From EB88 sp964245435 (lineage in GTDB: Bacteria; Acidobacteriota; Terriglobia; Terriglobales; Acidobacteriaceae): a stretch of 64,000 bases of DNA. The notes beneath the pieces were generated by a model. It was not told the DNA's origin, searched no databases, and saw only the letters and a program-made list of their open reading frames with translations. Position 1 is the first letter of the stretch; each line of letters opens with the position of its first letter. This document shows positions 48,205 through 55,826 of the stretch, piece by piece. A program made the translations under genes and the position numbers. Location of the stretch: contig CAXTMF010000001.1 in NCBI GenBank assembly GCA_964245435.1, positions 558,001-622,000 on the forward strand, written 5' to 3'.

Positions 48205-48590
48205 GTGAATCTGCTTCTGGGACACGCAGGTTCTTTTGTGGGCCGCCTTTGAACAACGCAAAGTTCCTCCGCGTATGCGAAGCACAATTGAAAACCCGGA
48301 AAATACCATCTCTTTCAGTGTCAGCGCTTTGTGGGAAATAAGCATCAAGCGTGCCGGGGGCCGCAAAGACTCTACCTGTGATCCGCGCCTGCTTCAAAGA
48401 AATGCGATGAGTGCGGGATATCTTGAGCTCGGGAGCACTGGAGATCACACGCTGCAGGTCGGCGCTCTCCCGCTCCTTCACCGCGACCCGTTCGACCGCA
48501 TCCTAATTGCGCGAGCGCAGGTTGAGGGGAGCCGTCGTGCTGACGGCAGACTGGCTCGTCCGGCAGTATCCGAATCTCACACTTCTTTAG
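48205..48590 (+). pseudogene. Decayed VapC-type PIN-domain toxin gene
   Basis: The gene reads VNLLL from a GTG at 48205. After one extra base (CTGGGAC) it continues DTQVLLWAAFEQRKVPPRM, SFSVSALWEISIKRAGG and HRDPFDRILIARAQVEG. A second shift near 48521 gives VVLTADWLVRQYPNLTLL and a stop at 48588. The PIN residues DT, E and D (LLLDT, WEISIK, RDPFDR) are recognisable, so it was once an RNase toxin. Two frameshifts make it non-functional unless they are sequencing errors. Its stop overlaps the end of the convergent esterase gene. Confidence 0.8.
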
Positions 48591-49816
48591 TTGCCCAGGT
48601 GCGCCACAAAGAACCGCGCCATCGCCGCATAGGCTTCGCGCGATTCGGGCAGGCTCACGTCATTCCAAAAGGCATGCGGCAGACCGTCAAAAACGACTAG
48701 CTCCGCGGGGACAGCGTCGCGCATCCATGCCCGCTGCATGTCCGAGGTACCCGAAAGCAGGATGTCACGCGTGCTGGTGAGGAACAGAGTCGGCGGCAGC
48801 CCGTGGAGGTCGCTGTAGTTGGGCGAAAGTACAGCGCTAGCCGGGTCGGCGACCCCTGTGTACTCCTTTGCGATGGAGTGACGATCGGGGTTGGGTGCGG
48901 GCGGCTCAAGATGGCCGGAGAGCCCCTCCAGCGAGAAGAAAGCGATGGAGTCGCCCTGAGCCGTCATGTCGCCCAGCCCGGAGAAGATCCCCAGCGCGCC
49001 TGGCTCGGGCATGCCCAGCTGCTTGAGGCGCACCGCGACCTCGCCCGTTAAGTTTGCGCCGGCCGAGGTACCGTAGATCGCGATATGCGCTGGCGAGTAG
49101 GTCTTCAGCAGCTCCCGATAGACGGCGATGGCGTCCTCAAGCGCTGCCGGGTAGGGGTGCTCCGGCGCCAGCCGGTACAGGACCGAAACTACACGGGTGC
49201 GCGTGAGGTTCGCGATGGGGATCGACTCGGTGTAGGAGCCGGAGTCAGAGTTGAATCCGCCGCCATGCAGGCAGATGAGCACGCGATCAGTGTGAATCGG
49301 CGTTCGATAGGGCAACTTCCTTGATCCCGCTACTATCGGCACATTCAAAACAGAATAGTGAAGAGGGTCGGAGTTGACCCGATAGAAACTGCTTCCTTCC
49401 CCGCTAACGGGGGCTGCCGGTGTGTCTGGTAACGGATCGACGATCCGCACCGGTACGCCGCCGACTGTTTGCCCTTCCGTGATCTTCACTGGATATACGG
49501 CTGCCGACTTCTTACCCGCACCGGTCTGCCAGGTGTCGGTCTGCTGCCTACGCTGCTGGAGGGTCTGGGGCTTTGCAGCGTCCGAAACTGGCTTGGACCA
49601 CCGGGCACGAGCCTCCGCGCTCAGCGTCGCAGGCAGCGGAACAACACGGGTGATGTGGGCGGTGCCGCCCGCAGCGATGACAGAGCTGTCAGTCTGAGGG
49701 CCTGGAGGCGGAGTACCCACGTCTGTGTCTGTCTGGGCGAGCCCGGCAGCAGCCATGCAGAAGAAGACCAGCGTTGTGGAGCAGGCCAGCAGTCTCGGGT
49801 GTAGCGGCATTTTCAT
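48587..49816 (-). CDS. Secreted alpha/beta hydrolase (HSL/bHSL-type esterase)
   Basis: This 409-residue protein has a signal peptide (about residues 1-27, ending AAAGLAQ), then a Pro-rich region and a hydrolase domain. The HSL oxyanion motif HGGGFNSDSGS, the nucleophile GTSAGAN, the Asp in STRDILLSG and the His in GLPHAFWND complete the triad. Enzymes of this group cleave short-chain esters. The substrate is not known. The ATG at 49816 is used; the next Met (49810) is possible. Its end overlaps the vapC relic. Confidence 0.88.
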   Translation of the reverse strand: MKMPLHPRLLACSTTLVFFCMAAAGLAQTDTDVGTPPPGPQTDSSVIAAGGTAHITRVVPLPATLSAEARARWSKPVSDAAKPQTLQQRRQQTDTWQTGAGKKSAAVYPVKITEGQTVGGVPVRIVDPLPDTPAAPVSGEGSSFYRVNSDPLHYSVLNVPIVAGSRKLPYRTPIHTDRVLICLHGGGFNSDSGSYTESIPIANLTRTRVVSVLYRLAPEHPYPAALEDAIAVYRELLKTYSPAHIAIYGTSAGANLTGEVAVRLKQLGMPEPGALGIFSGLGDMTAQGDSIAFFSLEGLSGHLEPPAPNPDRHSIAKEYTGVADPASAVLSPNYSDLHGLPPTLFLTSTRDILLSGTSDMQRAWMRDAVPAELVVFDGLPHAFWNDVSLPESREAYAAMARFFVAHLGN

Positions 49817-49898
49817 CGGGGATCCTGGGCCGAAGATTGCGGTGCGTGACACGCGCGGCAGCGACCCACTATAGCGCAGTGTCATATGCAGCAGCTTT

Positions 49899-51095
49899 TC
49901 ATCGCGCCCGGGGGTGCGTCCGGTCGTAGACCTCCGCAACCTGCGTATTGGTTAGCTGGGTGTAGCGCTGGGTCGTGGAAAGACGGCTGTGCCCGAGCAA
50001 CTCCTGGATGGCACGCAGGTCGGCGCCGTCCTCGAGCAGGTGCGTGCCGAAGGCGTGACGAAGGGTATGCGGATGCGTTTCAGCAGGCAGGCCGCCAGCG
50101 ATTGCGAGCGATTTGAGGATGCGGCCGATCGAGCGCGTCGTCAGCCGCGGCGGCTCGCCGGCGACTCGCGCGTGCGCGATGACGTAAAACGGGATCAAAA
50201 GCGGCCCGCGCTCACCCCGGAGCTGCTGCTCAAGCGCGCGACCGTCGGGATGGGCGGGTTTGGACTCGACAGCTGCGGTTTGAAAACCAGCGCGAGCGAG
50301 CGCAGCCGCCCGGGTCGGCAGATAGCGTGCGAGCGCACCGGCGGCCGCCCCGCCCAAAGGCACGTAGCGTTCTTTGCGGCCCTTGCCGCGAACACGCAAC
50401 AGGGCTCCGGCTGCGTCAATAGCCTCGAGGTCGAGCGAGGCCAGTTCGGCGTTGCGCAGACCACAACCGTAGAGCAATTCCAGGATGAGCGCGTCACGTT
50501 CCGGCCATGCAGCCGCAGCAGCGGTTGCGGCTGCATCCATCGCCTGGTTCAATTCGCCCGCTGTCGGCACCCTGGGCAATCTCTTTGGAAGCCGTGGCGT
50601 GCTGACCAACAGCGCCGGATTGTGCGAAAGCACGCCCTCGCGCGCCAGCCACCGGCACCAGGAGCGAACCGCCGCAAGCGCACGTGCGACCGAGGCTTTG
50701 CCGAGCCCGCGCTCGTAGAGCACGCTAAGAAAGTGCTGGATATGCGGGGGCCGGATCGCGGATGGGTTGTCGAGGCCCACCTCGGCATGGAGGACAGATG
50801 CCAACTCGCCAAGCTCTCGGGCATAAGCGCGCAGGGTGTGTGGCGAGGCGGCGCGTTCGTGCGAGAGCGTCGCCAGGAAGCGTTGCAAGGGCTCACACCA
50901 GTCAGCCGGTAGTAGTGCTTTCTCGTCCCCGGCGGCTTCCCCTTCCCTCCACGCTACCGGCAGCTTTGTTTTCCTCCCGGCGTCAGCTGCGTTTTCCGAG
51001 GAGTTCTCCGGCTTCAAGTCAATGCTGGCCGCTACCTCTCTACCCGCACCTCCCCGCGCGCCTGCGTGATGGTCTGCCTTGCCGCTGGCGCTCAT
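49899..51095 (-). CDS. xerC: Tyrosine recombinase XerC-like
   Basis: This 398-residue site-specific recombinase has an N-terminal core-binding domain (about residues 65-170: WCEPLQRFLATLSHERAASPHTLRAYARELGELA) and a C-terminal catalytic domain. Catalytic residues are visible in GCGLRNAEL (Arg), HTLRHAFGTHL (His, Arg), LLGHSRLSTTQRYTQL (His, Tyr). The first 60 residues are an unusual extension, and about 50 extra residues (QTAAVESKPAHPDGRALEQQ and following) separate the Arg from the HxxR motif. Its ATG overlaps the stop of the xerD-like gene (ATGA). The pair probably resolves chromosome dimers. Confidence 0.88.
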   Translation of the reverse strand: MSASGKADHHAGARGGAGREVAASIDLKPENSSENAADAGRKTKLPVAWREGEAAGDEKALLPADWCEPLQRFLATLSHERAASPHTLRAYARELGELASVLHAEVGLDNPSAIRPPHIQHFLSVLYERGLGKASVARALAAVRSWCRWLAREGVLSHNPALLVSTPRLPKRLPRVPTAGELNQAMDAAATAAAAAWPERDALILELLYGCGLRNAELASLDLEAIDAAGALLRVRGKGRKERYVPLGGAAAGALARYLPTRAAALARAGFQTAAVESKPAHPDGRALEQQLRGERGPLLIPFYVIAHARVAGEPPRLTTRSIGRILKSLAIAGGLPAETHPHTLRHAFGTHLLEDGADLRAIQELLGHSRLSTTQRYTQLTNTQVAEVYDRTHPRAR

Positions 51096-52093
51096 CTGGA
51101 TCTCCCAGCTGCGCCTTCAAGCCGCTGTTCCCTTGGATGGTGCGCCTTGTGCACCGCGCGCAGGCGGCCAAGAGCGACGTGGGTGTAGATCTGCGTGGTC
51201 GCGATGTCGGCGTGGCCAAGCACGATCTGAACCGAGCGCAGGTCGGCGCCGTGGTCGACCATGTGCGTGGCGCAGCTGTGACGCAGCATATGCGGGCCGG
51301 CAGCGCCGCCCGTCGCCTGTTTCACGAGCCGCCAGACGAACTGCCTCGTGAGCGGCTGCCCCTGCCGGCTCAGGAAGAGCTGGGGAACCAGCCGCGCCGC
51401 GTGTGATGCATGAGCAGCAAATGCAGGCCGGCCCCGCTGGAGATACCGTTCCAGCGCAAGCACCGCCGAGCGGCCGAGAGGCACAATGCGTTCCTTGTCA
51501 CCCTTGCCGAGCACACGAAGCTGCGCGCTGCCGAGCGCCAGGCTCGCCACTCTTAGCGTAACTATCTCCGTGGCACGCAGTCCGCCGGCGTAGAGCACCT
51601 CCAGGATGGCGGCGTCGCGTAGGGCCGTCGCCTCAATGCAGACGGAGGCCGGGTCGCCAGGCACCCGGGCGCGTGTGACCTGTTCCTGCGCCGCAGCCAG
51701 TGCCGCGGCTATGGTTTGTTCAGCGAGTGCTTTCGGCAACACCTGCCAGCCCGCGGGCGAGCTGATGTGCAGCGTCGGGTCGTCGGCCCGCTTCTCCGAG
51801 CGCAGCAGCCAGCGATAGAAGCCTCGCAGGCTGGAGAGCTTGCGGGCTGCCGCTCGCGACGAGATGCCGCGGATCTTGAGCGACACAAGGAAAGCCGAGA
51901 TGTCTCCGGGAGTCGCCGCCAGCAGCGTCGAGCTTCGCTCCTGCACCAGATCTATGAATTGCCGGAGATCGGCCGTGTAAGCTTCGATGGAGAGCGACTG
52001 CAAGCCGCGTTCGACACGTAGAAATCGCGTGTACTCGCGCAGCAGCCCGTCCTCGCGCGAACCGGCCGGTGGCGTTCTAAGCACGGTGGCCAT
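51092..52093 (-). CDS. xerD: Tyrosine recombinase XerD-like
   Basis: This 333-residue recombinase is a close paralog of the gene it overlaps. It has the core-binding domain (LREYTRFLRVERGLQSLSIEAYTADLRQFIDLV) and catalytic residues in AGGLRATEI (Arg), LGKGDKERIVPLG (Lys), HMLRHSCATHM (His, Arg), and LGHADIATTQIYTHV (His, Tyr). The start MATVLRTPPAG at 52093 is the first protein-like Met. Assignment of XerD against XerC between the two is based on the shorter, more standard length here and is not certain. Confidence 0.88.
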   Translation of the reverse strand: MATVLRTPPAGSREDGLLREYTRFLRVERGLQSLSIEAYTADLRQFIDLVQERSSTLLAATPGDISAFLVSLKIRGISSRAAARKLSSLRGFYRWLLRSEKRADDPTLHISSPAGWQVLPKALAEQTIAAALAAAQEQVTRARVPGDPASVCIEATALRDAAILEVLYAGGLRATEIVTLRVASLALGSAQLRVLGKGDKERIVPLGRSAVLALERYLQRGRPAFAAHASHAARLVPQLFLSRQGQPLTRQFVWRLVKQATGGAAGPHMLRHSCATHMVDHGADLRSVQIVLGHADIATTQIYTHVALGRLRAVHKAHHPREQRLEGAAGRSR

Positions 52094-52353
52094 ACGAGCC
52101 AGTATCGCGCCCTGCGGCCTCACCAACCTTCGCAATCTCACGCGAGGCAGTGGCGTTTGAGGCACCTTTGCCGGCCGGGATCGGACGTTCGGACGCCATA
52201 GAGCTCCGCACTGCTGATTGTCGGGGTTGGCGGCTGCGGCGATGATGCGAGCTGTCGTACTTCCCTTCCCTGGTCTGCCGTCTACACTGAGTAGATGCAG
52301 TCCGAGTCGTAGATTTGTAGGGACACACAGGACGAGAGAACGGAGCGTTTGCT

Positions 52354-52773
52354 ATGCCAGTTTTGTACACAGCCAAAGTACGGGCCGAGGGCGGCCGCGG
52401 AGGTTCGGTCAGCTCATCGGATGGATTGCTGAACCTGAAGCTGGCCCTGCCGAAAGGCCTTGGCGGCCGCGAGGACGCGACTAACCCAGAGCAGCTCTTC
52501 GCGGCCGGCTATGCAGCATGCTTCGAGAACGCGATGCTCTACATCGCGCGACAGGAGGGCCTGCAGCTGCAAGGGACCGCGGTCGACGCGACGGTCAGCC
52601 TGCGCTCGACCGAAGCCGGGCCCTTCGAGCTGGACGTGACTCTTGCGGTTGAAGTCGGCGGGCTCTCGCAGGCCGACGCCGAAAAGCTGGTGGCTGACGC
52701 GCACCAAGTCTGCCCGTATTCGAGCGCGGTACGTGGCAACATTGATGTACAGCTCCACACCACGGTCAAGTAG
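52354..52773 (+). CDS. ohr: Organic hydroperoxide resistance protein (Ohr/OsmC family)
   Basis: This 139-residue thiol peroxidase destroys organic hydroperoxides. The two redox Cys are in YAACFENA and HQVCPYSSAVRGN. The N-terminal VLYTAKVRAEGGRGGSVSSSDG and the middle LPKGLGG block are typical of Ohr rather than OsmC. The gene is four bases before a HAD phosphatase gene and probably leads a short operon. No OhrR regulator is in view. Confidence 0.92.
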   Translation: MPVLYTAKVRAEGGRGGSVSSSDGLLNLKLALPKGLGGREDATNPEQLFAAGYAACFENAMLYIARQEGLQLQGTAVDATVSLRSTEAGPFELDVTLAVEVGGLSQADAEKLVADAHQVCPYSSAVRGNIDVQLHTTVK

Positions 52774-52776
52774 CGG

Positions 52777-53490
52777 ATGGCCGGGAGACAACAGGACTGG
52801 GCGAGCAGTGTTCTTGAAAGGCGGCCGCGCATCGCGGTCTTTGACTGCGATGGAACGCTGTGGAGCGGGGACGCCGGCTTCGGCTTCATGAGGTGGTCGC
52901 TTGAACAGCAGCTTGTGTCCACGCAGGCCCGAGCGTGGCTGCTGGGCCGCTACGACGAGTACCGTGACGGGCGCGTTGATGAGGCGACCATGTGCGGCGA
53001 GATGGTGCAGGTGTATGCGGGGCTCCGAGAAGAGGAAATGCGTAAAGCAGCAAATCTCTTTTTCGTGGAGCATATGGAGCCGCTCATCTTCCCTGAGCTC
53101 ACAGCGCTGATTGAAGGCCTCCATGCTGCGGGCACAGAAATCTGGGCGGTCTCGTCAACGTGCGAATGGGTGATCCAGGCTGGCGTTATGGATCGCTTTA
53201 AAATTCCGGCCGAACGGATTCTCGCTGCACGGGTACGTGTCGACCACGGCACCGTAACTGACAAACTGCTTGCTGTACCCACCGATGCGGCCAAAGCCGA
53301 AGCGCTTTGCGAGGTGGATGTACGGCACCCGGATGCGGTTTTCGGTAATTCCATCCACGATCTGGCGATGCTTCAGATCGCACGCGACGCGTACCCGGTC
53401 AACCCCACGGACGTGCTAGAGCAGGAAGCCCGCATATCCGGCTGGCCGGTCTTCTGGCCTGCGGGCACAAGAGAGCGGTTGCCTACCTGA
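52777..53490 (+). CDS. HAD-superfamily phosphatase (SerB-like)
   Basis: This 237-residue phosphatase has motif I FDCDGTLWSGD (nucleophile and general acid Asp), motif II VSST, and motif IV FGNSIHDLAML. A helical cap (LSTQARAWLLGRYDEYRDGRVDEATM and following) lies between motifs I and II, as in SerB and related enzymes. The substrate is unknown. It starts four bases after ohr and is probably co-transcribed with it. Confidence 0.88.
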   Translation: MAGRQQDWASSVLERRPRIAVFDCDGTLWSGDAGFGFMRWSLEQQLVSTQARAWLLGRYDEYRDGRVDEATMCGEMVQVYAGLREEEMRKAANLFFVEHMEPLIFPELTALIEGLHAAGTEIWAVSSTCEWVIQAGVMDRFKIPAERILAARVRVDHGTVTDKLLAVPTDAAKAEALCEVDVRHPDAVFGNSIHDLAMLQIARDAYPVNPTDVLEQEARISGWPVFWPAGTRERLPT

Positions 53491-53562
53491 GAAAGAATGC
53501 CTGAGAAAACGGTCACGGAGGATCAACCGACCTTCTGCATGAATTGTGAATCCTAGCTAACT

Positions 53563-54042
53563 ATGGGCGGTGCTCCTGGTAGCAAACTTCCGCAGCAACG
53601 CCCGGGCGAACAAGCTTCCGCCACGGAGGCTCGGCAAGAGCCAAAGAGCGTGCGGTACGTGGTGGCGGCTCTCATCCTACGCGGCGAATCCGTGCTGATC
53701 TGCCAGCGCCGCGCCGATCAGCCGATGGCTCACAAATGGGAGTTTCCGGGTGGCAAAATAGAGCCGGGCGAGGGCGCCGAAGAAGCGCTGCGGCGGGAGC
53801 TCGATGAGGAACTGAGCATCCGCGCTGAGATTGGCACCCGGGTTGTTCGGCTGCGGCACACGTATCGCTCCGGCGGCGTGGTTGATCTGCAGTTTTTCGT
53901 GGTGCATCAGTTCGAGGGTGAGCTGACCAACAACATCTTCCAGGAGATGCGTTGGTGTGAGCTGCGCAACCTGCCAGCGTACGACTTCCTTGCTGCCGAC
54001 CGCGTGCTCATCCGAGATCTCGCTGCCGGCAAACTGCTCTGA
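53563..54042 (+). CDS. NUDIX hydrolase (MutT-like)
   Basis: This 159-residue pyrophosphatase has the complete Nudix box: GGKIEPGEGAEEALRRELDEEL. The upstream CQRRADQPMAHKWEFPGGK is typical of MutT-like enzymes that cleanse oxidised dGTP, so that role is likely but not certain. The first 28 residues are a Gln/Ala-rich leader. The ATG at 53563 is used; no good ribosome site is seen. It is 72 bases after the HAD gene. Confidence 0.87.
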   Translation: MGGAPGSKLPQQRPGEQASATEARQEPKSVRYVVAALILRGESVLICQRRADQPMAHKWEFPGGKIEPGEGAEEALRRELDEELSIRAEIGTRVVRLRHTYRSGGVVDLQFFVVHQFEGELTNNIFQEMRWCELRNLPAYDFLAADRVLIRDLAAGKLL

Positions 54043-54197
54043 CGGCCTTGCCGCACTCGCGCAGGGCGCGAAGTTTTCCCATTGGTCCCATGCATTGCTT
54101 GACACAGCGTCGCTGACACCTGAAACTGCGGAGCAAAGCTGCAGTACACGGCTGTGCTTCACGGCAGTGCTTTCCGTGTGGCGAACTGGAGAGCACC

Positions 54198-54638
54198 TTG
54201 GCCGAAACCGTGGGACGCCGGATCACCCTGACTCTCGATTCTTCGCTTGCCAGCGTGGATCGTGTGGAACAGACGGCTGAACAGGTAGCCGTCCAGGCGG
54301 GACTTGAGGAAGATGCGCGTTTTGGTATCACGATGGCGGTGCGGGAAGCAGCGGCAAACGCGGTCTTTCACGGCAATCATGGCGACCAGGCGAAGAGCAT
54401 TACGGCTAGCTTCGAGAATACGGGGCAGTCACTCATCTTCTGTATTGCTGACCAGGGTGAAGGCCTGGATCCGGCCACACTCCCTGACCCACTGGCCCCT
54501 GAAAACCTGCTCCGCGGCTCGGGACGCGGCATTTTCCTGATCCGTTCGTTCATGGACGAGGTGCACTTTAGGCAGTTGCACCCGGGCACGGAACTGACAC
54601 TGGTTAAACACATCAACGCCCCAGAAAGCATGGCTTAG
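54198..54638 (+). CDS. RsbW-like anti-sigma ATP-binding protein
   Basis: This 146-residue GHKL-type serine kinase resembles anti-sigma factor RsbW. The N-box is AVREAAANAVFHGNHG and the G1-box FCIADQGEGLDPATLPDP; then LLRGSGRGIFLIRSFMDEVHF. The start is TTG at 54198, six bases after GGAG. It lies 17 bases before an RsbV-type gene, so the two should form a partner switch in which the kinase phosphorylates the antagonist. The target sigma factor is not in the window. Confidence 0.85.
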   Translation: MAETVGRRITLTLDSSLASVDRVEQTAEQVAVQAGLEEDARFGITMAVREAAANAVFHGNHGDQAKSITASFENTGQSLIFCIADQGEGLDPATLPDPLAPENLLRGSGRGIFLIRSFMDEVHFRQLHPGTELTLVKHINAPESMA

Positions 54639-54655
54639 GCCGGAGGAAAACCAAG

Positions 54656-55006
54656 ATGAGCATGACGCTCAAAACGCGCCAGGTAGACGGCATCACCATT
54701 CTCGACCTGAGCGGCCGGATCGTCCTCGGCGAAGGATCGATCCAGCTACGGGACTCCATCAAAGAACTCATTGCCAAGGGGCAGAAGAACATCCTGCTGA
54801 ACCTGGGCGACGTGAACTATATCGACAGCTCCGGGCTCGGCGAACTCGTGAGCGCCTACACCACGGTCAAGAACGCCGGCGGCGAACTGAAGCTGCTGAA
54901 CCTGACCAAGAAGGTCCACGACCTCTTGCAGATTACCAAGCTATACACGGTCTTCGACATCAAGGATGATGAGGCTTCGGCTGTTTCGGCCTTCACCGCG
55001 AAGTAG
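54656..55006 (+). CDS. RsbV-like anti-sigma factor antagonist (STAS domain)
   Basis: This 116-residue STAS-domain protein has the phosphorylation motif NYIDSSGLGELV (acceptor Ser in DSSG) and an otherwise standard fold (VDGITILDLSGRIVLGEGS at the N-terminus). GGAGGAAAACC precedes the ATG. It follows the RsbW-like kinase gene in the same operon and should release the anti-sigma factor when dephosphorylated. Confidence 0.9.
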   Translation: MSMTLKTRQVDGITILDLSGRIVLGEGSIQLRDSIKELIAKGQKNILLNLGDVNYIDSSGLGELVSAYTTVKNAGGELKLLNLTKKVHDLLQITKLYTVFDIKDDEASAVSAFTAK

Positions 55007-55127
55007 CAGCCGATTGGCGCAAAGCCGGATGGCGAGACTACCTGGCTTTGTGCCTGCAACTACCCCAATAGAACATCTGTGACCCGGGCCGCGACAGCTT
55101 CCTCCCGCAAGCTCTCCACGCCGCGGG

Positions 55128-55442
55128 TCAGAGACGTGCAATGAGTTCCCGCAAAAGAACCTGCCGCTCCGCATCCAAACCTTCCCGGCTAACAGGCCGC
55201 CCGGCGCGGCGATACCAGTAGCGGGCGTTTGCGGGATCGTTCTCGCGGCGATGAAGGTAGGCGTGGACCCATGCTCCGTCGGCGCCTTCCACATCCTGCG
55301 CAAGCCCGTGCGCCCGGTCCCAGTCGCCGCGAGCGTCCCACCAGATTGCCTGTACGAGTGGCGAAGCGCCCGCTGGCGGCTCGGACGCAGTCAGGGATGC
55401 TTGAAACTCCTCGATGGTCATGTCTGTGAGATGCACCTGCAT
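55128..55442 (-). CDS. Conserved hypothetical small protein
   Basis: This 104-residue protein is mostly helical: PLVQAIWWDARGDWDRAHGLAQDVEGADGAWVHAYLHRRE and ARYWYRRAGRP. The helical repeat look recalls a TPR-like hairpin. No catalytic motif or signal peptide is seen, and the function is unknown. The start is ATG at 55442; a Met seven codons later could also serve. It stands alone between the partner-switch genes and feoA. Confidence 0.6.
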   Translation of the reverse strand: MQVHLTDMTIEEFQASLTASEPPAGASPLVQAIWWDARGDWDRAHGLAQDVEGADGAWVHAYLHRRENDPANARYWYRRAGRPVSREGLDAERQVLLRELIARL

Positions 55443-55508
55443 TGGTGCGACGAAAGCGGACTAGAGCTGTCGTATATTGCGCTATGATGGCCTGAGAGGG
55501 ACACACGC

Positions 55509-55826
55509 GTGCTGGCTCTGAACCTGCTTCCGGTTGGACAAGCTGCTGTGATACAGGCGCTGGAGCTGCCGGAGTCGGTTGAACATCACTTGATGCACAT
55601 GGGTTTCTCGCCGGATGCGCGCATCCTCGTGGTACGGAGGGCGCCGGCTGGCGACCCGACAGTGTATGCAATCGACGGCATGGAGATCGCACTGCGCCGC
55701 GAGACGGCGCGAGGCATCCTTGTCGACCCAATTAGTGAAGCCGCCAGGGAACCAGTCGAGGTCCGACGGGCGGCCAGGATAGGAAGAGGTTCGGGTCCTG
55801 ACTCTGACTACGGAGCGACCCGTTGA
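55509..55826 (+). CDS. feoA: Ferrous iron transport protein A
   Basis: This 105-residue SH3-like protein helps FeoB take up Fe(II). It has LPVGQAAVIQALELPESVEHHLMHMGFSPDARILVVRRAPAGDP and ALRRETARGILVD, typical of FeoA. GAGAGGG lies eight bases before the GTG start. The last codons overlap the feoB start. The C-terminal 25 residues are an unstructured-looking tail. Confidence 0.88.
   Translation: MLALNLLPVGQAAVIQALELPESVEHHLMHMGFSPDARILVVRRAPAGDPTVYAIDGMEIALRRETARGILVDPISEAAREPVEVRRAARIGRGSGPDSDYGATR

Noticed and set aside
49899..52093. Tandem tyrosine recombinases as integrases of a mobile element
   Set aside because: Flanking genes look chromosomal (ohr, esterase), no element ends are visible nearby, and both match Xer-type proteins well.
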